DNA of 47,487 bases from an uncultured Clostridium sp. (GTDB lineage Bacteria; Bacillota; Clostridia; TANB77; CAG-508): contig USNR01000010.1 of assembly GCA_900556135.1 (NCBI GenBank), positions 1 to 47,487 of the forward strand, written 5' to 3'. This document shows, piece by piece, positions 34,231 through 43,226 of the stretch (positions within the stretch are counted from its first letter, which is position 1; each line of letters begins with the position of its first letter). Under the pieces are notes generated by a model, which saw only the letters and a list, made by a program, of their open reading frames with translations, was not told where the DNA came from and ran no database searches. Made by a program: the position numbers and the translations under genes.

Positions 34231-35613
34231 ATGTTAGAAAGTATGGATAAAATTGTTAATTTATGTAAGAACAGAGGATATATATATCCTGGCTCAGAAA
34301 TTTATGGAGGTTTAGCAAATACTTGGGATTATGGACCTTTGGGTGTAGAACTTAAAAATAATGTTAAAAATGTATGGAGAAAAAAGTTTATACAAGAGAG
34401 CAAATATAATGTTGGTTTAGATGCTGCTATATTAATGAATCCAGAAACTTGGGTAGCTTCTGGTCATGTTGGAGGATTTTCTGATCCTTTAATAGATTGT
34501 AAAGAGTGTAAAACAAGACATAGAGCTGACAAGCTAATAGAAGAATGGGCTCATAATAATGGAAAAGATATGATTGCTGATGGAATGACTGATGAGGAAT
34601 TAGTAAAATTTATAGATGACAACAATATTTGCTGTCCAAATTGTGGTAAACACAATTTTACATCTATAAGAAAATTCAATTTAATGTTTAAAACATTCCA
34701 AGGAGTTACAGAGGACTCTAAAGCTGAAATCTATCTAAGACCAGAAACAGCTCAAGGTATATTTGTTAACTTTAAAAATGTTGCACGTACAACTAGAAGA
34801 AAACTACCAATGGGAATTGCACAAATTGGAAAGGCTTTTAGAAATGAAATTACACCAGGAAACTTCACTTTTAGAACAAGAGAGTTTGAACAAATGGAAC
34901 TAGAATTTTTCTGTAAACCAGGAACAGATTTAGAATGGTTTGCATATTGGAAAGAATTCTGTGAGAATTTCTTATTAAGCTTAGGAATGAAAAAGGAAAA
35001 TATACGTTTAAGAGACCATAGCCCTGAAGAATTAGTATTTTATAGTAAGGCAACGACAGATATAGAGTTCGCTTTTCCTTTTGGCTGGGGAGAATTATGG
35101 GGAATTGCAGATAGAACAGACTATGATTTGTCTAGACATATGGAGCATTCAAAACAAGATTTGTCTTATCAAGACCCAGAAACAAACGAAAAATTTGTAC
35201 CATATGTAATAGAGCCATCTCTGGGATGTGATAGAGTCACATTAGCATTTTTATGTAATAGTTATGAAGAGCAAGACTTGGGAGAAGGAGATTCTAGAGT
35301 TGTATTACACTTGCATCCAGCTTTAGCACCATACAAGGTTGCAATTCTTCCATTATCTAAAAAGCTTTCGGATAAAGCTCAAGAAGTATATGAGATGTTG
35401 TCAAAAGAGTTTATGTGTGATTATGATGAAGCAGGAAGTATTGGAAAAAGATATAGAAGAGAAGATGAAATAGGAACACCATATTGTGTAACAATAGACT
35501 TTGATACTTTAGAGGATGGAGCTGTTACAATTAGAGACAGAGATACAATGGAGCAAGTTAGAGTCCCTATAACAGAAGTAAGAGAATGGATAAGAGAGAA
35601 GATAGATTTCTAA
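34231..35613 (+). CDS. glyS: Glycyl-tRNA synthetase (dimeric, alpha2 type)
   Basis: This class II synthetase charges tRNA-Gly. The 460 aa and single-chain plan are those of the GlyQS type, not the alpha2beta2 type. Visible are GGLANTWDYGPLGVELKNN near 29-47, a CxxC...CPNC zinc pair, motif 2 around FRNEITPGNFTFRTREFEQM, motif 3 EPSLGCDRVTLAFL and a C-terminal anticodon-binding domain (VAILPLSKKLSDKAQ). AAGGAGG precedes the ATG. It is controlled by the T-box upstream. Confidence 0.96.
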   Translation: MLESMDKIVNLCKNRGYIYPGSEIYGGLANTWDYGPLGVELKNNVKNVWRKKFIQESKYNVGLDAAILMNPETWVASGHVGGFSDPLIDCKECKTRHRADKLIEEWAHNNGKDMIADGMTDEELVKFIDDNNICCPNCGKHNFTSIRKFNLMFKTFQGVTEDSKAEIYLRPETAQGIFVNFKNVARTTRRKLPMGIAQIGKAFRNEITPGNFTFRTREFEQMELEFFCKPGTDLEWFAYWKEFCENFLLSLGMKKENIRLRDHSPEELVFYSKATTDIEFAFPFGWGELWGIADRTDYDLSRHMEHSKQDLSYQDPETNEKFVPYVIEPSLGCDRVTLAFLCNSYEEQDLGEGDSRVVLHLHPALAPYKVAILPLSKKLSDKAQEVYEMLSKEFMCDYDEAGSIGKRYRREDEIGTPYCVTIDFDTLEDGAVTIRDRDTMEQVRVPITEVREWIREKIDF

Positions 35614-35664
35614 AAAAGTGTAGAAAAATGTCGAACGATTTTTATAGGATTTTAGATTAAAAGG

Positions 35665-35692
35665 TTGCATATTTTTTTTATTGTAGTATAAT
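35665..35692 (+). promoter_or_regulatory. Promoter of an orphan short transcript
   Basis: TTGCAT (35665-35670), 16 bases and TATAAT (35687-35692). It points to a transcript of about 100 bases ending at the terminator 35765-35796. Confidence 0.55.
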
Positions 35693-35698
35693 AATAAA

Positions 35699-35796
35699 AG
35701 AAACTAGTCATATTTTATGAGATACCAAATTTCGTAAAAGGATGGGCAATGAAAATTGTCAAAAAAAAACAGGCATTTTGGGGAATGCCTGTTTTT
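35699..35796 (+). ncRNA. Candidate small RNA or leader upstream of the YebC-family gene
   Basis: No coding frame of note is present. GGCAAT (35744-35749), a GAAA tetraloop and ATTGTC form a small hairpin, then a run of A leads into a strong terminator: ACAGGCATT (35769-35777) with AATGCCTGT (35784-35792), extended by A-T pairs and TTTTT. It does not match any riboswitch class that I can recall. About 150 bases separate it from the downstream start, which may have its own promoter, so it could be a free small RNA or an attenuator. Confidence 0.45.
35765..35796 (+). terminator. Strong intrinsic terminator
   Basis: A nine-pair GC-containing stem extended by four A-T pairs, loop TTGGGG and a T-run. 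It ends either the glyS transcript or the short transcript from 35699. Confidence 0.85.
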
Positions 35797-35946
35797 CAAT
35801 TAACGAAATAATTCAAAAATTGATTTTACTACCTGAGCAATCTTTAAGAGATACTTAAATACAATAATTTTCTTAAAAGGTCTACCCAAACACAAAAAAG
35901 TATGGTAAAATATTAAAGTATTAAAAATAAAAAGGAGGAATTAACC

Positions 35947-36669
35947 ATGTCAGGACATAGCAAATGGCATAACATTCAAGCAAAAAAAGGAAAAGCTGAT
36001 GCAGCAAGAGGAAAGATTTTTACAAAACTTGGTAGAGAGTTATTAATTGCAGTAAAAGAAGGTGGACCTGATCCGGCTGGAAATTCTAAATTAAAAAATG
36101 TTATTTCAAAGTGTAAGGCAGCTAACATGCCAAACGATACAATAAACAACGCTATAAAAAAGGCTTCTAGCAGTAATGAGAATTATGAAGAAATTACATA
36201 TGAAGGATATGGACCAAATGGTGTTGCTGTAATTGTTGAAGCTAGTACAGATAATAAAAATAGAACTGCAGCAGACGTAAGACATGTTTTTGATAGAGCA
36301 GGAGGAAATTTAGGTACTTCTGGTTGTGTGTCTTATATGTTTAATAAAAAAGGAGTTATGATAATTGATAAGGCTGAAACTACTTTATCTGAAGATGATT
36401 TAATGATGTTAGCATTAGACGCAGGAGCAGAAGATTTTGAGTCTGAGGAAGAAGTTTATACTGTTACAACTACGGTAGAGGACTTTTCTAAAGTTAGAGA
36501 AAGCTTAGAAAATGCAGGTTTAAGTTTTATTGAAACTTCAATTCAAATGGTTCCTACAACATATGTTGCTTTAGATGAAAAGGCACAAGAAAGAATGGAG
36601 AAGTTATTGGATAACTTAGATGAGCTTGATGATGTAATGAATGTATATCATAATAGCGAAAACAACTAA
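35947..36669 (+). CDS. yebC: YebC/PmpR-family protein
   Basis: The N-terminus MSGHSKWHNIQAKKGKADA is diagnostic, followed by RGKIFTKLGRELL and YEGYGPNGVAVIVE. The 240 aa is normal. The family is annotated as transcription regulator; recent work on some members points to relief of ribosome stalling. AAGGAGGAATTAACC gives a strong start. It is monocistronic, with a terminator at 36696. Confidence 0.95.
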   Translation: MSGHSKWHNIQAKKGKADAARGKIFTKLGRELLIAVKEGGPDPAGNSKLKNVISKCKAANMPNDTINNAIKKASSSNENYEEITYEGYGPNGVAVIVEASTDNKNRTAADVRHVFDRAGGNLGTSGCVSYMFNKKGVMIIDKAETTLSEDDLMMLALDAGAEDFESEEEVYTVTTTVEDFSKVRESLENAGLSFIETSIQMVPTTYVALDEKAQERMEKLLDNLDELDDVMNVYHNSENN

Positions 36670-36695
36670 TATATAATTTAATAGTTCTAAAATAT

Positions 36696-36733
36696 AAAAG
36701 AAGAGCATATATTTATTATAGGCTCTTCTTTTT
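36696..36733 (+). terminator. Terminator after the YebC-family gene
   Basis: AAAAGAAGAGC (36696-36706) pairs with GCTCTTCTTTT (36722-36732) and ends in T residues. Confidence 0.8.
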
Positions 36734-36872
36734 GTCGAGTAAAAATGGATATAAATATTCACAGATAATTTTAATTACTAGCAATTACATGAAAAATGAA
36801 TCTCGAAATTTAGAGAAAAAATAATAATTATTTTATAAATAAAGTATAAAACAGGAGGTTAAAAAGCAGTTC

Positions 36873-37817
36873 ATGGGATATGAAAATGTTTTTAAGTGTT
36901 TTCCAACAGTTATTATTAGAGAATTAAATACAATTGAAGATGAAAAGATTTTAACAGAATTGGAAGAAATCAGAATTAGATTAAACTTGCCGATTGCACT
37001 AAAAATATCAGATAAAGAGTTGATTTTAAATCATGTTACAAGTAGAGAAGAAATTAATTACATATTACAAAAAATTTGTGAAAATTCTTTGTATTCATAT
37101 CAATCTCAAATAGCTAATGGTTATATAACCATAAATGGAGGACATAGGGTTGGAATTGTTGGAAGTGCAGTTGTAAGAGATGGACAAGTTATAAATTTGA
37201 ATTATATTTCTGGCTTGAATTTTAGAATTAGCAGACAAGTAAAGAATTGTAGTGACGGAATTATTAATTATATATTAAATATTAGTTTAAATAACATATA
37301 CAACACTTTGATTATATCTCCGCCGGGAGTGGGAAAAACAACATTACTTAGAGATATTACTAGAAGAATTAGCAATGGAGAAAAGCATGAAAAATGGTTG
37401 TTTAGTGGAATTAACACGACTGTTATAGACGAAAGGGGTGAAATTGGTGCATGTTATAAAGGAATACCACAAAATGACCTAGGAATAAGAACAGATATTT
37501 TTGATGATATGCCAAAAGCTATTGGGATGAAAATGGCAATAAGATCAATGGCACCAAAAGTTATAGTGGCAGATGAAATTGGTAGTATGGAGGATGCAGA
37601 GGCTATAAAATATGCTGTGTGCTGTGGAGTTAAAGGCATTTTCACAGCACATGGAAGTAATATTGATGATGTCTTGATTAATCCTGCTATAAGTATCTTA
37701 ATAAAAAGTAAAATCTTTGAAAAGGTTGTTTTCTTAAAAGGAAGAAATAAAAATGCGTTTGTTGCTGATATTTATGGAATAGACAAGGAAAAAGAAAAAT
37801 ACGTTTTAGAAAATTAA
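36873..37817 (+). CDS. spoIIIAA: Stage III sporulation protein AA
   Basis: This AAA-type ATPase of the SpoIIIA-SpoIIQ channel resembles secretion ATPases and works on the mother-cell side. Walker A SPPGVGKTTLLR is at 149-160. NGYITINGGHRVGI, TVIDERGEI and VIVADEIGS (Walker B) are visible. The 314 aa is normal. AGGAGG lies rather far (14 bases) before the ATG. It opens an eight-gene operon expressed in Bacillus from a sigma-E promoter; I could not find a clear sigma-E box in 36734-36872. Confidence 0.95.
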   Translation: MGYENVFKCFPTVIIRELNTIEDEKILTELEEIRIRLNLPIALKISDKELILNHVTSREEINYILQKICENSLYSYQSQIANGYITINGGHRVGIVGSAVVRDGQVINLNYISGLNFRISRQVKNCSDGIINYILNISLNNIYNTLIISPPGVGKTTLLRDITRRISNGEKHEKWLFSGINTTVIDERGEIGACYKGIPQNDLGIRTDIFDDMPKAIGMKMAIRSMAPKVIVADEIGSMEDAEAIKYAVCCGVKGIFTAHGSNIDDVLINPAISILIKSKIFEKVVFLKGRNKNAFVADIYGIDKEKEKYVLEN

Positions 37818-37899
37818 ATATGATTTTAAAAAATTAGTTCTAAAATAATAAAATATGAATATATATATAATGTGTAGATTTATAAAAAGGACAAGTTAC

Positions 37900-38416
37900 A
37901 TGATAATAGTTAAATATGTTGGAATTTTTTTGATATTGATTTCATCATCACTCATAGGAATTATATATTCAAAAAAATACTCAAAAAGAATAGATGACCT
38001 TGAAGAAATTAAAAAGCGGTCTAAATATGTTTAAAGCAAAAATTAGATTAACATATGAACCGATTCCAGAGGTATTTCGACAAATAAAAAAAGAATTAAA
38101 TACCAATATTGGAGAAATATTTTTAATAGCAAGTGAACATATGGAAGAAAATACGGCTTCTGAGGCATGGAAGCAAGCTTTAGAAGAGAAAAAAATACAT
38201 ACGAGTTTTACAAAAGAAGATATAGAAGTTCTTAAGGGATTATCTAAAATGTTAGGTTCTATGGATTTAGAAGGTCAAATAAACAATATAGACTTAATAA
38301 ATGAACTTTTAAACAATCAAATACAAGAGGCTACTTTAGAAAAAAGTAAAAATGAAAAAATGTATAAAACTTTGGGAATCAGTGTTGGTTTAACAATTGC
38401 AATAATACTTGTATAA
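37900..38416 (+). pseudogene. spoIIIAB: Stage III sporulation protein AB, split by a frameshift
   Basis: ATG 37900 starts a frame with the typical SpoIIIAB N-terminus: a membrane helix (IFLILISSSLIGIIYS), then KKYSKRIDDLEEIK, and a stop at 38032. The rest of the protein (SGLNMFKAKIRLTYEPIPE to the C-terminal membrane helix ending ILV) is in the next frame up to 38416. Removing one A from the five-A run 38011-38015 joins them into a normal protein of about 170 aa. An ATG at 37994 lies in the second frame but would lack the membrane anchor. It is either a real mutation or a sequencing error. Confidence 0.85.
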
Positions 38417-38465
38417 AATTTGAAACAAAAATTAATTTTCATAAAATAAATTGGAGGATAAAATA

Positions 38466-38660
38466 ATGGATATAAATTTATTGTTCAAAATTGCTGCAAT
38501 AGGAATACTTGTTGCTGTGTTATATCAAGTTTTAGTACGAGCTGGAAGAGAGGACCAGGCCATGATGACGACTCTAGCAGGTCTTATTATAGTGCTAACA
38601 ATGGTTATCAAAGAAATAAGTACTTTATTTGATACAGTAAGAACAATATTCAATTTATAA
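38466..38660 (+). CDS. spoIIIAC: Stage III sporulation protein AC
   Basis: A 64-aa protein with two membrane segments. MDINLLFKIAAIGILVAVLY and VLVRAGREDQA are typical. A TTG lies in frame 15 bases earlier, but GGAGG overlaps it and serves ATG 38466. It belongs to the membrane part of the SpoIIIA channel. Confidence 0.93.
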   Translation: MDINLLFKIAAIGILVAVLYQVLVRAGREDQAMMTTLAGLIIVLTMVIKEISTLFDTVRTIFNL

Positions 38661-38732
38661 AACATACAAATTATAATTTTTCTGTTAGCAAACCATATAT
38701 TTTGATTTTAACAGAGAAAGGAATACATAGCT

Positions 38733-39119
38733 ATGGAGATTGTAAAAGTTATAGGCATTGGTTTAGTCTCACTAATTATAATAGTATTGCTAAAACAATA
38801 TAAGCCAGAATATGCACTATATGTTTCGTTGATAGCAGGAGTACTTATAATTTCACTTGTTATAGGAAAAATAGCAGGAATAATTGATATATTAAAAAGT
38901 CTGGCAAATAAATCATCAATTAATAACGAGTTTTTAATATTACTGATAAAAATAACAGGAATTGCAATATTAACAGAATATGCAGTTAGTGTATGCAAGG
39001 ATACAGGAGAGAGCGCAATTGCAAGCAAAGTAGATTTCGGAGGAAAAATTTTAATAATGTCTATGTCTATTCCAATTATGAGTAGTCTTTTAGAAACCAT
39101 TATCAAAATATTACCATAG
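38733..39119 (+). CDS. spoIIIAD: Stage III sporulation protein AD
   Basis: A 128-aa protein with four hydrophobic segments. MEIVKVIGIGLVSLIIIVLL, then LIKITGIAILTEYAVSVCKD and ASKVDFGGKILIMSMSIPI match SpoIIIAD. GAGAAAGGAA precedes the ATG. It abuts spoIIIAE. Confidence 0.93.
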   Translation: MEIVKVIGIGLVSLIIIVLLKQYKPEYALYVSLIAGVLIISLVIGKIAGIIDILKSLANKSSINNEFLILLIKITGIAILTEYAVSVCKDTGESAIASKVDFGGKILIMSMSIPIMSSLLETIIKILP

Positions 39120-39139
39120 TGGTAGAAAAGAGAGTGCCA

Positions 39140-40304
39140 ATGAAGAAAAAAATAATATTTATAATAATAATGATTATGATATTGTTTCCTAATATAGCAA
39201 ATGCGGAAGATGTAAATGAAGTAAATACAAAGGACATTATAGAAACACAAACGAAGAGTTTAGATATATCCAGCTTTTTGAAAGAAGCGGATAATTATAC
39301 AACAGATGTATTAGAAGATATTGATATTTCTACGGCTTTATCAGAAGCTTTAAAGGGGAATATTGATACAGGAAGTATAGGAAAGAAAATATTAGAAAAG
39401 TTCTTTAAAGAGATACTTACAGCAATTGCTTCAATAGGTAGTATTGTGATTATAGTTATAATACATAGTGTATTAAAAAATATATCAGATGGACTAGAAA
39501 ATGGTTCAACTTCACAGATTACTTACTATGTTACATATATTTTAATTGTTACTATTGTTATGAAGAATTTTGCAGATATAATAACAATGGTAAAAGATTC
39601 AATAGAAAGTTTGGTAGGATTTACTAATTGCTTATTGCCAATACTAATGACGTTGATGCTAGCAACAGGAAGTATTACTTCAGCTACTATGTTGGAACCA
39701 ATGATATTGTTTATTATTACACTGGTTGGAAATATAATTACTAGAATAATAATTCCATTTGCACTTATATCAATAGCGTTAAATGTAATCTCAAACGTAT
39801 CAGACAAAGTTCAAATAGGAAAATTAGCTAAATATATAAATTCCACAACAATATGGATATTGGGAATAATCTTAACAATATTTGTTGGTGTTAGCTCATT
39901 AGAAGGAACAATTACAAGTGGTGTTGACGGATTAACAGCTAAGACCGCAAAAACAGCAGTATCAACAGTAATACCAGTAGTAGGAAAAATACTTCGGGGA
40001 TGCTGTGGAGACAGTACTGGGGTGCACAAATGTATTAAAAAATGCAGTAGGAATAGTTGGAATAATAATAGTTATTGGAATTTGCATAAATCCAATATTA
40101 AAGTTACTGTCGCTCATGGCGGTTTATTATATAGGAGCTGCAATTTGTGAACCATTAGCAGATACTAAAATAGTAAAGCTATTGGAGCAAATTGGAGGAA
40201 CATTCAAATTGTTTTTAGCGATAATGATTAGTGTGGCAGTAACGCTTATTATTGGAATAACATTAGTTATAAATATTTCTAGTAGCACATTAATGATTAG
40301 TTAG
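39140..40304 (+). pseudogene. spoIIIAE: Stage III sporulation protein AE, frameshifted near 39995
   Basis: SpoIIIAE is the large multi-pass membrane component of the channel. The frame from ATG 39140 has a signal peptide (KKKIIFIIIMIMILFPNIANA) and typical membrane segments, and reads correctly to GKIL (CTT 39992-39994). The continuation DAVETVLGCTNVLKNAVGIV to the end at 40304 is in another frame. Removing the single base C39995 (CTT-C-GGG-GAT) restores one frame of about 388 aa, the normal size. As written the first frame runs to a wrong stop at 40150. It is the second one-base insertion in this operon. Confidence 0.88.
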
Positions 40305-40381
40305 GAGGAAAGTCTTATTTTATTTATTAGAAAAGTTATGCTGATTTTTCCAATAAATAAAACAATAAGATAAAAAAACAT

Positions 40382-41068
40382 ATGATATCATGGTTAAGTA
40401 GTTGGGCTCAGGGAATAATAATTGCTGTTATAATTGCAACAATTATTGAAATGATTTTGCCGAAAGGTTCATTAAAGAAATATGTGAAAGTAGTTATTGG
40501 AATTTATATATTGTTTACAATTGTTTCTCCAATAATTAATAAGTTCTCAAATAATAAAATAACAATAAATGATGTAATTAATACGGATAAATATACAGAG
40601 AAAATGGAGGAAAGCAATAACAAAATAGCTAAAAAATTAAGTTCAAACAATAGCAGAACGATAAAAGACATTTATATAGAAAATCTAGAAACAGATATAA
40701 AGAGCAGATTGAAACAGAAAAATTTTGAGGTTAGTAATGTTTATATTGAAGCAGAAGATGAAAGCCCATATACAATAAAGCAGATGAAAGTGTACTTAAG
40801 TAGTGACACAAAAGCAAATAAGGATGATAAAGAAAATACTATTAAAGACAATAACATAGAAAATACATATCAAAATGAGAATGGAAAAGATAAGATTAAC
40901 AAAGTGGATATTCAAGTAGAACGAATAGAAATAACAAATGATACAAATACAAGCAATAAAAACGAAAGCCAAAAACAGAGCAATATAGTTAGTTATAAAA
41001 AGGATGAAATCAAAAATTATTTAGCGGAAATTTATAGCATAAATACAGATATAATTTATGTTAGTTGA
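40382..41068 (+). CDS. spoIIIAF: Stage III sporulation protein AF
   Basis: Two N-terminal membrane segments (about 5-23 and 33-50) with the conserved ILPKGSLKKYVKVVIGIYIL between them. A long soluble domain follows, rich in N, K, D and E, including a low-complexity stretch near 145-205 that is longer than usual. It has 228 aa. The position between AE and AG agrees. There is no strong ribosome binding site before ATG 40382. Confidence 0.9.
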   Translation: MISWLSSWAQGIIIAVIIATIIEMILPKGSLKKYVKVVIGIYILFTIVSPIINKFSNNKITINDVINTDKYTEKMEESNNKIAKKLSSNNSRTIKDIYIENLETDIKSRLKQKNFEVSNVYIEAEDESPYTIKQMKVYLSSDTKANKDDKENTIKDNNIENTYQNENGKDKINKVDIQVERIEITNDTNTSNKNESQKQSNIVSYKKDEIKNYLAEIYSINTDIIYVS

Positions 41069-41110
41069 ATATGAGAAAAATTCTTATATAAAGCTTAAGG
41101 AGGCTCTGAT

Positions 41111-41728
41111 ATGTTTAAAGAAAAAGTAATGAAAATTAAAGAAAAACTAAAGCAAAAAGATGATGGGAATAATAAGAAAATTATTGAAAATTTAGTGGTG
41201 TTTATTATTATTCTTATAGCTACTGTTGTAATGATAAATTATATTTGGAATGGTGATACAAACCAAAAAACAAAGTCAGATGATAGCTCAAATACAAAGG
41301 TGCTGGCTACAGAAAGTGGTAAAGAAGAAATAGAAAACAGCAATGACACAATGGAAGAAAAATTGGAGAAGATTCTTAGCAAGATAAAAGGAGTTGGAGA
41401 GGTTAATGTTTTAATTACATATTCTAAAACAAGTCAAACCATACCAATGTATAGTGAAGATACAAGTCAAACTACAACAGAAGAAACGGATTCAGGCGGC
41501 GGAAACAGAACTGTGAACGAAACGTCAAGCAAGAAGGATATTGTATATGAAGAAAAGAATGGAGTAAAAACGCCAGTAACTCAAAGTACTATAAATCCTA
41601 CCATAGAGGGTGCAATAATTACAGCAAAAGGTGCAAATAATGCAGATGTAAAGGCAAATATAATTCAGGCGGTGGAAGCGGCAACTGGACTTGCCACACA
41701 TAAAATTCAAGTTTTTGAGATGGAATAA
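41111..41728 (+). CDS. spoIIIAG: Stage III sporulation protein AG
   Basis: SpoIIIAG forms a ring in the intermembrane space through a ring-building motif. One membrane segment lies at about 26-44, then KILSKIKGVGEVNVLITY, the beta-insert region rich in S and T, PTIEGAIITAKGA and ATGLATHKIQVFEM at the end. It has 205 aa. AAGGAGGCTC precedes the ATG. Confidence 0.93.
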   Translation: MFKEKVMKIKEKLKQKDDGNNKKIIENLVVFIIILIATVVMINYIWNGDTNQKTKSDDSSNTKVLATESGKEEIENSNDTMEEKLEKILSKIKGVGEVNVLITYSKTSQTIPMYSEDTSQTTTEETDSGGGNRTVNETSSKKDIVYEEKNGVKTPVTQSTINPTIEGAIITAKGANNADVKANIIQAVEAATGLATHKIQVFEME

Positions 41729-41745
41729 GAAGCAGGAGGTCTTTT

Positions 41746-42411
41746 ATGAAAAATATGATAAAGAAAAATCAGATAATAATTTTTACAGTTGCTTTAATGT
41801 TGATTGTTGCAGGATATATGAACTATACAACAAACGCGGAAAAAACATTGCAGACAGCTGGCTTAGCTGATACAGAAAAATATGCAGAGATAGGTGATGC
41901 AACATTGGTTAGTAGTAATGCATTGGTTGAAAATGAAAATACAGTAGAAGAATTAGTATCAAATGATGAAGAAGTCAAGAATGATGAGAAAAGTGAAGAT
42001 GAAAGTAAGTCAGTTGAAACAAATGAAGGTACTAGCACGGATACAAATACATCTACAGATAATGAAGAGCAATATTTTACACAATCAAAAATAGATAGAG
42101 ATAATATGTATTCACAAATGATTGAAAGTTATCAAAAACTTTTAAATAATACTGAAATATCAGAAGCACAAAAAAATATTGCACAGGAAGAAATAAAGAA
42201 AATTAATACAAATAAAAACGCTTTAATGATAGCTGAAAACTTAATAAAGAATAAAGGTTTTGATAATGTTATTATATTTATAAATAATGATAGTGTTAAT
42301 GTTATAGTTGGAGCTAAAGAATTGAAACAAGAACAAATTGCTCAGATTCAAAATATAGTTCAAAGAGAATTAAAAGTTGAGATAGAAAACATACATATTA
42401 GCAATAAGTAA
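41746..42411 (+). CDS. spoIIIAH: Stage III sporulation protein AH
   Basis: SpoIIIAH spans the mother-cell membrane and binds SpoIIQ across the intermembrane space. It has a membrane segment at about 9-24, an acidic S/T/N-rich linker (about 60-105), then the ring domain with KIDRDNMYSQMIESYQKLLN and VNVIVGAKEL. It has 221 aa. AGCAGGAGG precedes the ATG. It closes the operon. spoIIQ is not in the window, though the M23 gene at 18061 has a related plan. Confidence 0.92.
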   Translation: MKNMIKKNQIIIFTVALMLIVAGYMNYTTNAEKTLQTAGLADTEKYAEIGDATLVSSNALVENENTVEELVSNDEEVKNDEKSEDESKSVETNEGTSTDTNTSTDNEEQYFTQSKIDRDNMYSQMIESYQKLLNNTEISEAQKNIAQEEIKKINTNKNALMIAENLIKNKGFDNVIIFINNDSVNVIVGAKELKQEQIAQIQNIVQRELKVEIENIHISNK

Positions 42412-42491
42412 AGGCGATATTACTTAAGATATAATTAAGGAATATGCTATAGAAATAAGAAGCGGCAAAAGCAAATGTGTTGTGTGAGTGA

Positions 42492-42520
42492 TTGAAAAAA
42501 CATGAATTGTATGATATAAG
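42492..42520 (+). promoter_or_regulatory. Promoter of the two-component system
   Basis: TTGAAA (42492-42497), 17 bases and TATAAG (42515-42520), about 25 bases before the start site region of the response-regulator gene. Confidence 0.5.
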
Positions 42521-42552
42521 TATGGTAATAAATTAATGGATGTGTTGGAAAA

Positions 42553-43215
42553 ATGAAAAAAATTTTATTAGTTGAAGATAATGAAGTAATAGTTAAAGGG
42601 TTAAAATATTCATTAGAACAAGAAGGCTTTTTGTGTGAGGTTGCTTATAATATTAAAGAAGCTACTGAAAAAATAAAAAATGAAAAGTATAATCTGATGA
42701 TTTTGGATGTTACACTTCCAGATGGAAATGGATTTGAATTGTGTAAAAAGATAAAAGGAGAAACTAAAATACCAATAATTTTTCTTACAGCAAAAGATGA
42801 GGAAAAAGATGTTGTAGAAGGATTTGATTTGGGTGCAGATGATTATGTGATAAAGCCGTTTAGAACAAGAGAACTTATATCAAGAATTAACAATGTATTA
42901 AGAAGATATGAAAGTACAGAATCTAGTAATATTTTAAAGTCTGGAAATGTTGTTATTGATGTTGATGCTTCTAGAGTGTATGCTAATAACGAAGAGGTTA
43001 GTTTTACAGCTCTAGAATATAAAATATTGGTATTGTTATTTAGTAATATTGGTAGGACAATATCAAGAGAAAAAATACTAGATAAGATATGGGATGTTGC
43101 AGGGAATTTTGTGAATGATAATACACTAACGGTTTATGTTAAAAGAATTAGAGCAAAATTAGGAAAAGATGATGTGATTAAGACTATAAAGGGAATTGGC
43201 TACAGAGTGGATTGA
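42553..43215 (+). CDS. OmpR-family response regulator
   Basis: A receiver domain (1-118) with the acidic pair ED (9-10), phosphoacceptor D in LMILDVTLPDGNG, T/S in IIFLTAKD and K in YVIKPF. A winged-helix DNA-binding domain (about 125-220) ends in YVKRIRAKLG and IKTIKGIGYRVD. It has 220 aa. It overlaps the ribosome binding site of the kinase gene, so the two are coupled. The target genes are unknown. Confidence 0.92.
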   Translation: MKKILLVEDNEVIVKGLKYSLEQEGFLCEVAYNIKEATEKIKNEKYNLMILDVTLPDGNGFELCKKIKGETKIPIIFLTAKDEEKDVVEGFDLGADDYVIKPFRTRELISRINNVLRRYESTESSNILKSGNVVIDVDASRVYANNEEVSFTALEYKILVLLFSNIGRTISREKILDKIWDVAGNFVNDNTLTVYVKRIRAKLGKDDVIKTIKGIGYRVD

Positions 43216-43226
43216 AGGAGCTAAAT

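Noticed and set aside
38708..39250. 180-codon open frame on the minus strand in the spoIIIA operon
   Set aside because: It is antisense to spoIIIAD and the start of spoIIIAE, which match their families fully.
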